A stretch of 64,000 bases of DNA from CAVSRC01 sp963730325 (GCA_963730325.1 CAVSRC010000006.1:124001-188000); one strand, 5' to 3'; shown: positions 1-8,902, counted from the stretch's first letter. Program-made: numbers and translations. The notes: a model not told the origin generated them from the letters alone.

Positions 1-1204
1 CGAGATTGCGGTCGCCGCGCTGGCCGACGAGATCGGTGACGTGGCGGGCGGTGACCGCCGACAGCGTCAGGCCGAGATGGCCGTGGCCGAAGGCGAAAAC
101 GATGCGCGGGTCGGTCGGGTGGGCGCCGATGACGGGCAGCGAATCCGGCGTTGCCGGGCGGCGGCCCATCCACTCCTCGCCGCCGGCGTCGGGCAGATCG
201 GGCACGTAGCGGCGCATCTTCTTGCGCATGGCGGCGGCGCGGGCGAGCGTCGGCGGCGCGTCGATGGCGGCCAGTTCGACCGCCCCGCCGACGCGCAGAC
301 CGTCTTCCAGCGGCGTGGCGCAGAAGCCGTGATCGTCGAAGAAGACCGGCAGGTCGAGCGCGATCGGCGGCTTTGCCCAGGTGGTGTTGTAGCCGCGCTC
401 GGCCTCCAGAACGACGCCGAGGCCCAGCGACTTGGTGAGCTCGCGCGACCACACGCCGCCGGCGATAACCACCGCATCGAATCGCGTCTCGCTGCCGTCG
501 GCGGTGACCACGGCGACGCCATCGGCCGCCGGGCGCACGGCCTTGACCTCGGCGGTGCGCAGCCGCTGGGCTTCGCGCAAATCCCCGCGCAGGCTCTGAA
601 GGATGCCGTTGGGGCTCGACACGGTCCAGTTCTCCGGCGCGAAGATGGCGCGGGCGAAGGGGCCGGTAAGCGCCGGCGCGAGCTTGCGCGCTTCGCTGAC
701 GGTGACCTCGCGATAATCGACGCCGTGGCGCGCCTTCTCCTTCCACTCGGCCTTGGCGTTGCGGAAGCTGGCATCGCTGTCGAAGACGTGCAGCGCGCCG
801 GTGCGGCGCATGTGGCCGGAGAGGCGGCCGCGGCGGGCAAGCTCCTGATGATCGGCGAGCGCCGTCTTCATCAGGAAGCCCAGCGCCGCGGTCGAGGCCT
901 CGACCTGGCTCGGCCGCGCCGCGGCGACGAAGCGCGCCAGAAACGGCGTCAGCCCCGGCACGTCCACCAGGCGCAGCGTCAGCGGCCCGAGAGGATCGAG
1001 CATCCAGCCTGGCACCGAGGCGAGAATGCCCGGACGCGCCAGCGGCGAGATGGCCGAAAGCATGATGACGCCGGCATTGCCGGTCGAGGCCGGGCGCGCC
1101 TCCAGGTCGCGCTCGAAGACGGTCACGTCGAATCCGTCGGCGGCGAGCCAGGTCGCCGTGGCGGAACCGACTATGCCTGCGCCGATGACCGCTACTGTGG
1201 TCAT
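1..1204 (-). CDS. DadA-like FAD-dependent D-amino-acid dehydrogenase/oxidase (C-terminus outside window)
   Basis: The gene starts at ATG 1204 on the minus strand and stays open to the window edge, so about 400 N-terminal residues are visible and the stop codon is missing. The N-terminus has the FAD-binding Rossmann signature VAVIGAGIVGSATA. It is followed by a STGNAGVI segment typical of DadA-like members of the DAO family, which strip D-amino acids by flavin-dependent deamination. Near the visible C-terminus, MGRRPATPDSLPVIG and FAFGHGHLGLT match the second FAD-contacting region. The family is clear but the substrate is not: D-amino acids, proline-type substrates or sarcosine are all possible. 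The next gene, an SGNH hydrolase, lies 90 bp upstream on the same strand. Confidence 0.8.
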   Translation of the reverse strand, partial: MTTVAVIGAGIVGSATATWLAADGFDVTVFERDLEARPASTGNAGVIMLSAISPLARPGILASVPGWMLDPLGPLTLRLVDVPGLTPFLARFVAAARPSQVEASTAALGFLMKTALADHQELARRGRLSGHMRRTGALHVFDSDASFRNAKAEWKEKARHGVDYREVTVSEARKLAPALTGPFARAIFAPENWTVSSPNGILQSLRGDLREAQRLRTAEVKAVRPAADGVAVVTADGSETRFDAVVIAGGVWSRELTKSLGLGVVLEAERGYNTTWAKPPIALDLPVFFDDHGFCATPLEDGLRVGGAVELAAIDAPPTLARAAAMRKKMRRYVPDLPDAGGEEWMGRRPATPDSLPVIGAHPTDPRIVFAFGHGHLGLTLSAVTARHVTDLVGQRGDRNL

Positions 1205-1294
1205 GCGGCGCCCGGATGATGGCGGTCAATCAAGGGCTTGGGCCCGCTCTGCCTTGCATTTCCGCTTCCGCCGTCGTTGCCGACAGGCCAAGCA

Positions 1295-1996
1295 TTAGAC
1301 CACTCCGCCGGGGTCATGTCGATCAAGCGGCGACGGGCCTAGGGCAGCGGAAATCGCGAGCTTGCCGATCTCGGCGGCGATCGCCTTGCCGAGCGTGGCG
1401 TGGGCGGCGGGATCGAAATGGATGCCGTCCACCGGGTCCGACTTGATGACCGAGCCGGCGTCGAAGAAGTGGACGCCGCGCTCATCGGCCATGCGCCGAT
1501 ATTCGGCCGCCAGCCGGTGCGACTTCGGCGGCGCGCCGATGAACATCTCGGCATAGGTGGGGAAGCTGTCCGAGGTCGGCGGCGGGCTCACCACCAGGAT
1601 CTCGGGCACGCCTCCGTTGCGCCCGACGGCGGCGGTCCTGACGATATCGACCAGAACGCCGACGCCGGCGGCGATCTCCCAGGCGGTCTTGTTGAAGCGC
1701 GCCTTGAGGTCGTTGGTGCCGAGCATGACGACCACCAGGTCGAGCGGCTTGTGGCTGGCGAGGCAGGGAAGGAGATAGGTCTTGCCGTTCTTCTCGGCGC
1801 CTTCGATGGGGTCGTCGCTGACGGTGGTGCGCCCGCCGAGCCCCTCCGCAATGACGATCCAGTCCGGCCCGAGCGCCGCGGCGAGCACGCCCACCCAGCG
1901 TTCGTCCGGCGCATAGCGCCCGTCCGGCCGCTCGACGGTGGCATGGCCGAAGGTGTTGGAATCGCCGTAGCAGAGAACGGTCCTGGGGAGAGCCAT
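1295..1996 (-). CDS. SGNH/GDSL-family hydrolase (arylesterase-like)
   Basis: A predicted 233-residue esterase. The four SGNH blocks can be read: YGDSNTFG with the nucleophilic Ser near residue 12, a Gly-rich block (GLGGRTT), VVMLGTNDLK with the catalytic Asn, and GIHFDPAAH with the Asp/His pair. This pattern matches the family's arylesterase and acyl-CoA-thioesterase-like hydrolases. No signal peptide is visible, so it is probably cytoplasmic. Two ATGs are adjacent (1999 and 1996). A GGAGG sits one base from the first and four from the second, so I chose 1996. It is divergent from uxuA across a 220-bp gap. The true substrate cannot be read from sequence. Confidence 0.85.
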   Translation of the reverse strand: MALPRTVLCYGDSNTFGHATVERPDGRYAPDERWVGVLAAALGPDWIVIAEGLGGRTTVSDDPIEGAEKNGKTYLLPCLASHKPLDLVVVMLGTNDLKARFNKTAWEIAAGVGVLVDIVRTAAVGRNGGVPEILVVSPPPTSDSFPTYAEMFIGAPPKSHRLAAEYRRMADERGVHFFDAGSVIKSDPVDGIHFDPAAHATLGKAIAAEIGKLAISAALGPSPLDRHDPGGVV

Positions 1997-2119
1997 CATT
2001 CCTCCAAACTCACAGACGGCCCGCCGGCAGCGGCGGGCGGCAAACGCTGGACAGCATAGTGCATACTCCCGATCGCCGGTCCGGCGAAACCGCCGCGCGG
2101 GCGGAAAAAGGCGAAGCGC

Positions 2120-2143
2120 AACATGGCGCGAGGCGGCCGTGTT
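2120..2143. promoter_or_regulatory. Imperfect dyad upstream of uxuA, possible operator
   Basis: AACATGGC and GCCGTGTT form an 8-bp inverted repeat with one mismatch and an 8-bp spacer, about 75 bp before the uxuA start. The location suits an operator for a hexuronate regulator, but no regulator gene is nearby and the match could be chance. The rest of the 2000-2216 gap shows only GC-rich sequence and a purine-rich AGAGGG before uxuA. Confidence 0.2.
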
Positions 2144-2216
2144 GCAATAGATTTGCCGAGGCGGATTCGCAAGGAACACGCGGCAAACCGCCGCGCAGCA
2201 GGCAGAGGGCGGGCAA

Positions 2217-3392
2217 TTGGAACAGACCTGGCGTTGGTACGGCCCGAAGGACCCGATCGCGCTCAGCCAGATCGCGGAGGCCGGCGCCACGGGAATCGTG
2301 ACGGCGCTGCATCAGATTCCGGGCGGCACGGCATGGAGCGACGATGCCGTTGCCGAGCGCAAGGCCGCAATCGCGGCGGCGGGCCTCAGATGGTCGGTGG
2401 TCGAGAGCATTCCGGTGACCAACGCGATCAAGGCGCGCACCGCCGACTGGACCAAGGACGTGGAGGCGTGGAAGGCGTCGCTGAGGGCGCTTGGCCGCAA
2501 CGGCATCGCCACGGTCTGCTACAACTTCATGCCGATCGTCGACTGGACGCGCACCGATCTCGCCTGGCCGATGACGAGCGGCGCGGCGCTGCGTTTCGAT
2601 ATCGTCGATTTCGTCGCCTATGACGCCTTCGTGCTGAAGCGCGCCGGCGCCACCGACGACTACGCGGCGGAAACAGTGGCGGCGGCCGAGGCGCGCTTCC
2701 GCACCATGAGCCGCGAGCGCCAGACCGACCTGGAGCGCATCATCCTCGCCGGCCTGCCGGGGTCCGACTTCGCCTATGACCGGACACAGTTCCTGGCGCT
2801 CCTCGACGATTTCGCCGGCATGACGGCGGACGACCTCAGCGCCAGCCTCGCCGATTTCCATCGCGCGGTGGTGCCGGTGGCGGAAGAGGCCGGCATCCGG
2901 CTCGCCATCCATCCCGACGACCCGCCGATCCCCCTCTTCGGGCTGCCGCGCGTGGTCTCGACGGCGAGCGACGCCGAGGCGCTGATGGCCGCCGTCGACA
3001 GCCCGGCAAACGGCCTCACCCTGTGCGTCGGCTCCTACGGCTCGCGCGCCGACAACGACCTTGTCGCCATGACCAGGGCTTTCGCGCCGCGCATCCATTT
3101 CCTGCATCTCAGGAACGTCACCATCGAGGCGCCGGGCGTGTTCCACGAGGCGGAGCATCTTGCCGGCGGCTCCGACATGGTGGCGATCGTTGCCGCCGCG
3201 CTTGGCGAGGAAGACCGGCGGCGGGCGGAAGGCCGCGCCGACCACCAGATTCCGATGCGGCCCGACCATGGCCATCTGCTTTCCGCCGATCCGGTCAAGA
3301 ACGCCAATCCCGGCTATTCCTATATCGGGCGACTGAAGGGGCTGGCGGAACTCCGCGGCGTGATGACGGCGGTGCAGGCGCTGAGACAGTAG
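2217..3392 (+). CDS. uxuA: Mannonate dehydratase
   Basis: UxuA removes water from D-mannonate to give 2-keto-3-deoxygluconate in glucuronate breakdown, feeding the Entner-Doudoroff pathway. The protein has 391 residues, close to the E. coli enzyme (394), and its N-terminus MEQTWRWYGPKDPI is nearly identical to that family. Further matches are GATGIVTALHQIPGG, the LAIHPDDPP metal-site region and the C-terminal MRPDHGHLL. The start is TTG at 2217, with AGAGGG just upstream, and it places the conserved MEQTW exactly at the N-terminus. The 3' end converges with emrB, only 4 bp away. No uxuB, uxaC or uronate transporter is in the window, so the rest of the pathway must lie elsewhere. Confidence 0.93.
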   Translation: MEQTWRWYGPKDPIALSQIAEAGATGIVTALHQIPGGTAWSDDAVAERKAAIAAAGLRWSVVESIPVTNAIKARTADWTKDVEAWKASLRALGRNGIATVCYNFMPIVDWTRTDLAWPMTSGAALRFDIVDFVAYDAFVLKRAGATDDYAAETVAAAEARFRTMSRERQTDLERIILAGLPGSDFAYDRTQFLALLDDFAGMTADDLSASLADFHRAVVPVAEEAGIRLAIHPDDPPIPLFGLPRVVSTASDAEALMAAVDSPANGLTLCVGSYGSRADNDLVAMTRAFAPRIHFLHLRNVTIEAPGVFHEAEHLAGGSDMVAIVAAALGEEDRRRAEGRADHQIPMRPDHGHLLSADPVKNANPGYSYIGRLKGLAELRGVMTAVQALRQ

Positions 3393-3396
3393 GGGC

Positions 3397-4995
3397 TCAG
3401 TGGCCGCCGGCTCCGGCGGCGGCGGCTTCTTCGCGCGGCTTGCGGGCGAGCGGCACCAGCAGCACCACGGCGGCAAAGAGCACGGCCAGAATCAGGAACA
3501 CGTCGGAGAAGGCCATGACCAGCGCCTGGCCGCGCACCCTGTTCTGCAGGACCATCAGCGCCTGCTGGCCGGCATCGGCGCCAAGCACGCCGGAAAAGCC
3601 CTGGGTGAGGGTCGCAAGCTGCTCGGTGGCGGCGCTGTGCGCCCAGTTCACCGCCTCGTGCAGGCGGGCGATGTGCAGGTCCGTGCGCTTGTTGAGCAGC
3701 GTGGTGAGGATGGCGAGGCCGAAGGCGCCGCCGAGATTGCGCGTCAGGTTGAACAGGCCGGAGGCGTTCTTGACGCGCTCGGGCGGCAGGGTGCCGAGCG
3801 CCAGCACGCTCGACGGCACCATGCAGAACATCATGGCAAAGCCGCGCACGGCCTGTGAAGCGAACAGCTCCCAGAAAGCCCAGTCGCCGGTCAGCGGCAC
3901 CAGCTGGAAGCAGGAGAGGCCGAACAGCGCCAGCCCGAAGGCAATCAGCAGGCGCGGATCGACCTTGGTCGCCAGACCGCCGGCGAGCGGCGCCGCCAGC
4001 ATCATGAAAACGCCGGTGACGAAGACGGTCTCGCCGATCTGGAGCGCATCGTAACCGCGCACGCTGGCGAGATAGATCGGCAGCAGGAAGACGAGGCCGT
4101 AAAGCCCGACGCCGAGGACGAAGGAGAACAGCGAGCCGGTCCAGAAATTGCGATCGGCGAAGGCGCGCATGTCGACAATCGGCTCGGCGGCGGTGAAGGC
4201 GCGCCAGAAGAAGGCAACGCCCGAGACGACGGCGACCACGCTGAAGCTGACGATGGTCTGGTCATTGAACCAGTCGTTGCCGGCGCCTTCTTCCAGCACG
4301 TATTCGAGGCTGCCGAGGCAGGCGGCGAGCGTGATCAGGCCGGTCCAGTCGATGCGGCGGAGCAGCGACAGGTCGGGCTCGTCGAAATCGACGAAGACCA
4401 GCACCGCCACGGTCACCAGGATGCCGGGCACGACGTTGATGAGGAACAGCCAGTGCCAGGAGAAGGTGCTGGTGAGGTAGCCGCCGACCGTGGGGCCGAC
4501 CGTCGGCGCCAGCGTGGCGATGAGGCCGACGATCGCCGCCACCATGGCGGTGCGATCCTTGGGGAAGGCGGTGAAGGCGGCGGAGAAGACCACGGGGATC
4601 ATGGCGCCGCCGATGAAGCCCTGGGCGGCACGCCAGACGATCATCTCGTCAATCGAGGTGGCGCTGGCGCACAGCACGCTGAAGACGGTGAAGCCGGCGG
4701 CGCAGATGGCGAAGAGATAGCGCGTGGAGAGCGCCCGGCTCAAGAAACCGGTGAGCGGGATCATGACGATTTCGGCGACCAGATAGGCGGTCTGCACCCA
4801 GGCGATCTCCGAGGACGAGGCCGACAGGCCGGCCTGGATCTCGGTCAGCGACGAGGCGACGATCTGGATGTCGAGGATCGCCATGAACATGCCGGTGGCA
4901 AGCGCCACGAAGGCGGCGATCAGCTTCGGCGTGACGACCGGCTCGGCCGGCGGCGGCGCCGGGACGGCATCGAGGGCGATATCGGCGGCGGTCAT
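3397..4995 (-). CDS. emrB: DHA2-family MFS multidrug efflux transporter, EmrB/QacA type
   Basis: A 532-residue inner-membrane proton antiporter with about 14 hydrophobic segments, the number typical of the DHA2 branch of the major facilitator superfamily. Recognisable segments are FMAILDIQIVASSL near residue 40, WVQTAYLVAEIVMIPLTG and the motif C region PTVGPTVGGYLT. Its start lies 36 bp behind the stop of the HlyD-type gene, so the two form one transcript. Together they should pump hydrophobic compounds across the envelope with an outer-membrane channel encoded elsewhere. Expression is probably controlled by the divergent TetR gene and its two operators. The exact substrate is unknown. Confidence 0.9.
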   Translation of the reverse strand: MTAADIALDAVPAPPPAEPVVTPKLIAAFVALATGMFMAILDIQIVASSLTEIQAGLSASSSEIAWVQTAYLVAEIVMIPLTGFLSRALSTRYLFAICAAGFTVFSVLCASATSIDEMIVWRAAQGFIGGAMIPVVFSAAFTAFPKDRTAMVAAIVGLIATLAPTVGPTVGGYLTSTFSWHWLFLINVVPGILVTVAVLVFVDFDEPDLSLLRRIDWTGLITLAACLGSLEYVLEEGAGNDWFNDQTIVSFSVVAVVSGVAFFWRAFTAAEPIVDMRAFADRNFWTGSLFSFVLGVGLYGLVFLLPIYLASVRGYDALQIGETVFVTGVFMMLAAPLAGGLATKVDPRLLIAFGLALFGLSCFQLVPLTGDWAFWELFASQAVRGFAMMFCMVPSSVLALGTLPPERVKNASGLFNLTRNLGGAFGLAILTTLLNKRTDLHIARLHEAVNWAHSAATEQLATLTQGFSGVLGADAGQQALMVLQNRVRGQALVMAFSDVFLILAVLFAAVVLLVPLARKPREEAAAAGAGGH

Positions 4996-5031
4996 GGCCG
5001 GGGTCCCCAGGCGCGGGTCAAGTGCGCGGGC

Positions 5032-6255
5032 TCAGTGCATGGCGAGTTGCGCGCCGCCGGTGCGGGTATCGACTGCGGCGACGACGGACATGCCGGGCCG
5101 GATCAGCCCTTCAGCCACAATGTCGGCGGGCAGGCGGATGCGCACGGGCACGCGCTGCACGACCTTGGTGAAGTTGCCGGTGGCATTGTCGGGCGGCAGC
5201 AAGCTGAACTCGGAGCCCGAGGCCGGGGCGACGCTGGCCACCCTGCCCTCGATGGCGAGGTCGGGATAGGCGTCGACGGTGACCGTGACGGTCTGGCCCG
5301 GCTTCAGCTCGGCGAGCTGGGTCTCCTTGAAATTGGCGTCGACATAGACCGAATCGACCGGCACCAGGGCGAGCAGCCGTTGGCCGGGCTGGACATATTC
5401 GCCGGGCTGGGCGGCGCCATTGCCGACGACGCCGTCAAACGGGGCGCGGATCACCGTGTGGTCGAGGTCGAGCTTCGCCTGGTCGCGGGCGAGGCGATAC
5501 TGGTCGAGGACGCGCTCGGCCTCGGTCTTCTGGGCGGTGACGACGCCGACATTGGCGTGGGCGGCGGCGAGCGCGGCCTCGGCCGCGGCGACCGCCTGCT
5601 CGGCCTGGTCGCGGCCGGCGCGGGCGGTATCGAGCGCCGATGTGGTGGCGAAGCCTTTGCCGGCCAGGGCGCTGACGCGCTTGAATTGCGCCACCGCATT
5701 GTCGGCGGCGGCCTTCGCCGAGGCGAGCTGGGCTTCCGCCGATTTCACCGCCGCCCCACCAGCGACGATCTGCTCATCGATGCGGGCGACGGTCGCCTGG
5801 CCGGTGGCGATCTGCGCCTCGGCGCGGGCAAGGGCGATGCGGTTGTCGGCGTCGTCGAGAACGACCAGCGCGTCGCCGGCCTTGACGCGGGTGTTGTCCG
5901 GCGCCGGCACCGACTTGACGTAGCCGGCGATCTTGGCGGTCACGATCGCGGTATCGGCGCCGACATAGGCGTCGTCGGTGGAAACGATGAAGCGCCCGAC
6001 GGTCCACCAGTCATAGCCGTAAATGCCGGCACCGGCGGCAATCGCCAGGCCGACGGCGACGAGGACGAGGGTGCGGAGGCTGCCTTTCCTGGCTGCCGGC
6101 GGTGCGGCGGACGGCGACGAATCACCCGCCAGCGGAGCCGCCCCGGCCGCCTCCGGCGCCGCATCGGCGGCGGGGGCCCGACGGGCTGTGGGCGGGTCGA
6201 TCGCAAGGGGGAGTGCCTGTCCGGCCCCGCCGGTCTGTTCCATGGTCTTGGCCAT
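5032..6255 (-). CDS. emrA: HlyD/EmrA-family periplasmic membrane fusion protein
   Basis: A 407-residue adaptor for the EmrB-type pump. The order is a short Pro/Ala-rich cytoplasmic N-terminus, one transmembrane segment (LVLVAVGLAIAAGAGIYGY, around residues 50-70), a barrel-sandwich half starting DDAYVGADTAIVTAKIAG, a long Ala-rich coiled-coil hairpin (about 120-230), the second lipoyl half (IRAPFDGVVGNGAAQPGEYV) and a beta-barrel domain (VYVDANFKETQLAELKPGQ). These are the hallmarks of EmrA. ATG 6255 was chosen over ATG 6243 because of the GAGAG just upstream, but either is possible. The gene leads the emrAB operon, and its promoter region is shared with the divergent tetR. Confidence 0.9.
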   Translation of the reverse strand: MAKTMEQTGGAGQALPLAIDPPTARRAPAADAAPEAAGAAPLAGDSSPSAAPPAARKGSLRTLVLVAVGLAIAAGAGIYGYDWWTVGRFIVSTDDAYVGADTAIVTAKIAGYVKSVPAPDNTRVKAGDALVVLDDADNRIALARAEAQIATGQATVARIDEQIVAGGAAVKSAEAQLASAKAAADNAVAQFKRVSALAGKGFATTSALDTARAGRDQAEQAVAAAEAALAAAHANVGVVTAQKTEAERVLDQYRLARDQAKLDLDHTVIRAPFDGVVGNGAAQPGEYVQPGQRLLALVPVDSVYVDANFKETQLAELKPGQTVTVTVDAYPDLAIEGRVASVAPASGSEFSLLPPDNATGNFTKVVQRVPVRIRLPADIVAEGLIRPGMSVVAAVDTRTGGAQLAMH

Positions 6256-6327
6256 CTCTCGATCCCGTCTGGAGCCGAAAACCCAGCCCCTGCAATTGGT
6301 TGAACCTAGGCGGATGCCGAATTTGAC

Positions 6328-6343
6328 CGAACCGTTCGGTTCG
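6328..6343. promoter_or_regulatory. TetR-type operator O1 (emrA-proximal)
   Basis: The inverted repeat CGAACCG / CGGTTCG has 7-bp arms and a TT spacer. The same arms recur in the second site at 6382-6403. The site lies between the divergent emrA and tetR genes, where a TetR-family repressor would be expected to act, just downstream of the predicted emrA transcription start. Confidence 0.7.
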
Positions 6344-6350
6344 ATTTCAC

Positions 6351-6381
6351 TTGAAATACCCCTCCTGAACGTCTATTTCAA
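6351..6381. promoter_or_regulatory. Overlapping face-to-face promoters for tetR (+) and emrAB (-)
   Basis: On the plus strand TTGAAA (6351-6356) and TATTTC (6374-6379) are 17 bp apart. On the minus strand the same two hexamers occur with the same 17-bp spacing (-35 at 6381-6376, -10 at 6358-6353), because the ends TTGAAATA and TATTTCAA are a perfect inverted repeat. The -35 matches TTGACA at five of six positions; the -10 is weak. Operators flank both ends. Promoter function is inferred from sequence only. Confidence 0.45.
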
Positions 6382-6403
6382 GACCGAACCGAACGGTTCG
6401 GTC
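6382..6403. promoter_or_regulatory. TetR-type operator O2 (tetR-proximal)
   Basis: A perfect inverted repeat with 10-bp arms GACCGAACCG and CGGTTCGGTC separated by AA. It directly abuts the predicted -35 of the emrAB promoter. Its centre is 57 bp from that of O1. Two copies of one palindrome between a TetR gene and the pump it adjoins strongly suggest autoregulation and repression of emrAB. Confidence 0.75.
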
Positions 6404-6478
6404 ATTATTTTTGGAACCCCCGGTGTGCTATGCTGGGGCAGCCTCGGCACGCGCCGGGCTCTTGGAGACACGACACTG

Positions 6479-7141
6479 ATGACGACGGTCGAACCGGTTG
6501 CGACGGCACACAGCGGCAGGGCCGCCGCCGGGCAGGACAACCGCAAACGCCGACAGATCCTGGACGGCGCTTATCGGCTCTTCATTCACCAGGGATTTGA
6601 CGCGACCAGCATGGGCGACATCGCCAAGGAGGCCGGCGTCTCCAAGGGCACGCTCTACGTCTATTTCGACAGCAAGGAGCGGCTGTTCCAGCAGCTCGTG
6701 CGCGAGGAGAAGGAGCGCCAGTTCCCGGCGATCTTCGCCGTCGATCCGAGCGAGACGGACGTCAGCGCCGTGCTGACGCGCATCGGCCGGCAGTTCGCCC
6801 GCTTCATCACGCAGACCCATGTGGTGATGGCCATGCGGACCATCACCGCCATGGCCGAGCGCATGCCCGACATCGCGGCCGAGTTCTTCGATAACGGGCC
6901 GCGCCTGTGCGCCAACCAGCTGGCGCAGTATTTCCGGGCGCAGATCGCGGCCGGAACGCTGGCCATCCCCGACGCCGACCTCGCCGCGGTGCAATTCCTC
7001 GAACTCACCCAGGCGACCCTGTCGCGCCCGCTGCAGTTCGGTGCGGGCGAGCAGCCGAGCGAAGAGCAGATGGACGCGGTCGTCGATTCGGCGGTGGCGA
7101 TGTTCCTCGCCGCCTATCAGCGGCGGCAGGCGGAGAGCTGA
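6479..7141 (+). CDS. TetR/AcrR-family transcriptional repressor of the emrAB pump
   Basis: A 220-residue regulator. The N-terminal helix-turn-helix spans roughly residues 20-70, with the classic stretch GFDATSMGDIAKEAGVSKG followed by TLYVYFDSKERLF. The C-terminal half is the ligand-binding dimer domain, with a MRTITAMAERMPDIAAEFF segment seen in AcrR-like members. The chosen ATG at 6479 has GGAG about 10 bases upstream; the open frame extends further upstream but there overlaps the operators. The gene is divergent from emrA, and two matching palindromes lie between them, so the simplest model is a drug-responsive repressor of emrAB and itself. It converges with the herA-like gene 24 bp downstream. 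Confidence 0.9.
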   Translation: MTTVEPVATAHSGRAAAGQDNRKRRQILDGAYRLFIHQGFDATSMGDIAKEAGVSKGTLYVYFDSKERLFQQLVREEKERQFPAIFAVDPSETDVSAVLTRIGRQFARFITQTHVVMAMRTITAMAERMPDIAAEFFDNGPRLCANQLAQYFRAQIAAGTLAIPDADLAAVQFLELTQATLSRPLQFGAGEQPSEEQMDAVVDSAVAMFLAAYQRRQAES

Positions 7142-7165
7142 GCCGGCACTAGCCGCGCGCCGCGG

Positions 7166-8881
7166 TCAGAGGTTGCGCCGCGGGATCAGCGGGGCACCGA
7201 GGTCGTCGTCGCCGGCTCTGGCCTGTTCCAGCACCGAGAGGCCGATGCGGGGCGCACTGTTGACGGTCGAGGATTCGCGCCAGCGGTCGACCACCGCATA
7301 GATGAAATCCTCGTCGAGCCGGCCACCCTCCTCCAGCCGGCCGAGACGCCCGGACTGGCTGCGCGGCAGGCGATCTTCGGCAACATCCTTGAAGGAGAAG
7401 CGGGTCGGCAGCGGCACGCCTTCTCCAAACGCAATCGCCTCGCGGGTGCCGAGCGAGGGCAGGAAGGCGATCAGGCTGGCGGCGGCATCGGGCACCGCCG
7501 AACGGACGATTTCCTGGTCGCGGTCGTTGGCCATGCGCATGGCGAAGACCGTCGAGCACTGGGACAGGATCGTGGGGTCGAGATCCGTCGGGCGCTGGGT
7601 GATGGCGCCGAGGAAGACGCTGTATTTGCGGCCCTCCTTGGCAATGCGCGACAACGCCTTGCGGGTCGGCCCGAAGCCCAGCTTGCGGTCGGCCGGGGCG
7701 TAGCGGTGGGCCTCCTCGCAGCACACCAGAAGGGGCGCCGAGCCCTCGCTCCACACGCCGAACTCGAACCCCATGCGGGTGACCACCGACACCACCGAAT
7801 CGACCACCTCGGCCGGCAGGCCGGCGAGTTGCAGCACGGTGATCGGCTTGCCGTCGATCGGCAGGCGGAAGAGATCCGCCAGCACCTGCACCATCATGTC
7901 CTCGACAAACAGGTTGTTGAACATGAAGGCGTAGCGGGAATCGTTGCCGAGCGTCTCGATGCGCGTCACCAGGCGATGGTACCTGGTCCAGGCCGAGCGG
8001 TTGTCGAGCTTGCCCATGGCGTCATTGATGAGGTTGACCAGCTCGGAGATGCGGTAGGGCACCGGCGTGTCGGCGGTGAAGCCGGCGGCAGACGCCTTGC
8101 GAATCTGCACGCGCTCGCCGCGCTGGTTGGCGGCGTAACGCGCCTTGGCGACCGGGATCAGCTCGGCCAGAATCTCGGTCTCCTCCTCGACGCCGGGGCG
8201 GCCGCGGAAGAAGACGTCGACGATCTCCTCAAAGTTGAACAGCCAGTAAGGAAGCTGAAGGCTCTTGGGGTCGACGACATGCGCCAGCTCGCCGAAGCAG
8301 TGAGCGTATTCGTTGTGCGGATCGACCAGGAAGATTTTGAGATTGGCCTTCTTCTTGAGGATCTCTTGAAGAATGAGCGCAACCGAGGTGGACTTGCCGA
8401 CGCCGGTGGTGCCGAGCACGGCGAAGTGCTTGCGCAGCAGCTCCTCGAAATTGATCAGAGCGGGGACCGAGGCATCGAGGCGCAGGCGGCCGATCTCGAT
8501 GGTGTCGCCGCTGTCGATGCGGTGAATGACGGCAATGTCGCCGGTCTGTAGCCGCCTGATCACGTTGCCGATGGTCGGATAGGTGGAAACGCCGCGCTGG
8601 AAGGCCGCCGCATCGGTGCCGTAGCGTTTGATCTCGCCCATGAAATCGACCGCGGCGACCAGGTGACCGCCCTCGTCGTCGCCGGGATCGGGCATCGAAA
8701 CGGTCATCGACACGACGACGCCGACAACCAGCGAGTGATCGACCCTGATGCCGACAAGGCGGCCGATGGTCAGACCGCCCTCGTCGGCGACCATGGCTGC
8801 GGTCGTCTTGTACAGCCGGGCGTTTGCTCCAGAACCGTTAACCGTGACGACGCGGCCGAGGTCCTGCGCGTGGCCGTCCAT
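7166..8881 (-). CDS. HerA-like hexameric ATPase/DNA translocase (HAS-barrel and DUF87)
   Basis: A predicted 571-residue protein. The N-terminal region (about 1-110) resembles the HAS-barrel, starting GRVVTVNGSGANARL. The RecA-like core has Walker A VLGTTGVGKST near residue 155 and Walker B LLVCCEEAHRYAP near 385, followed by an ITQRPTDLDPTILSQ sensor segment. In archaea HerA works with the nuclease NurA in DNA end resection; bacterial relatives are usually annotated only as ATP-binding proteins. No NurA-like gene is adjacent. ATG 8881 was chosen because AGGAG lies 6 bases upstream; a longer open frame has no better site. The gene is divergent from pfkB across a gap with strong dyads. Confidence 0.85.
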   Translation of the reverse strand: MDGHAQDLGRVVTVNGSGANARLYKTTAAMVADEGGLTIGRLVGIRVDHSLVVGVVVSMTVSMPDPGDDEGGHLVAAVDFMGEIKRYGTDAAAFQRGVSTYPTIGNVIRRLQTGDIAVIHRIDSGDTIEIGRLRLDASVPALINFEELLRKHFAVLGTTGVGKSTSVALILQEILKKKANLKIFLVDPHNEYAHCFGELAHVVDPKSLQLPYWLFNFEEIVDVFFRGRPGVEEETEILAELIPVAKARYAANQRGERVQIRKASAAGFTADTPVPYRISELVNLINDAMGKLDNRSAWTRYHRLVTRIETLGNDSRYAFMFNNLFVEDMMVQVLADLFRLPIDGKPITVLQLAGLPAEVVDSVVSVVTRMGFEFGVWSEGSAPLLVCCEEAHRYAPADRKLGFGPTRKALSRIAKEGRKYSVFLGAITQRPTDLDPTILSQCSTVFAMRMANDRDQEIVRSAVPDAAASLIAFLPSLGTREAIAFGEGVPLPTRFSFKDVAEDRLPRSQSGRLGRLEEGGRLDEDFIYAVVDRWRESSTVNSAPRIGLSVLEQARAGDDDLGAPLIPRRNL

Positions 8882-8902
8882 GAATCGCTCCTGCCCCGGG
8901 AA

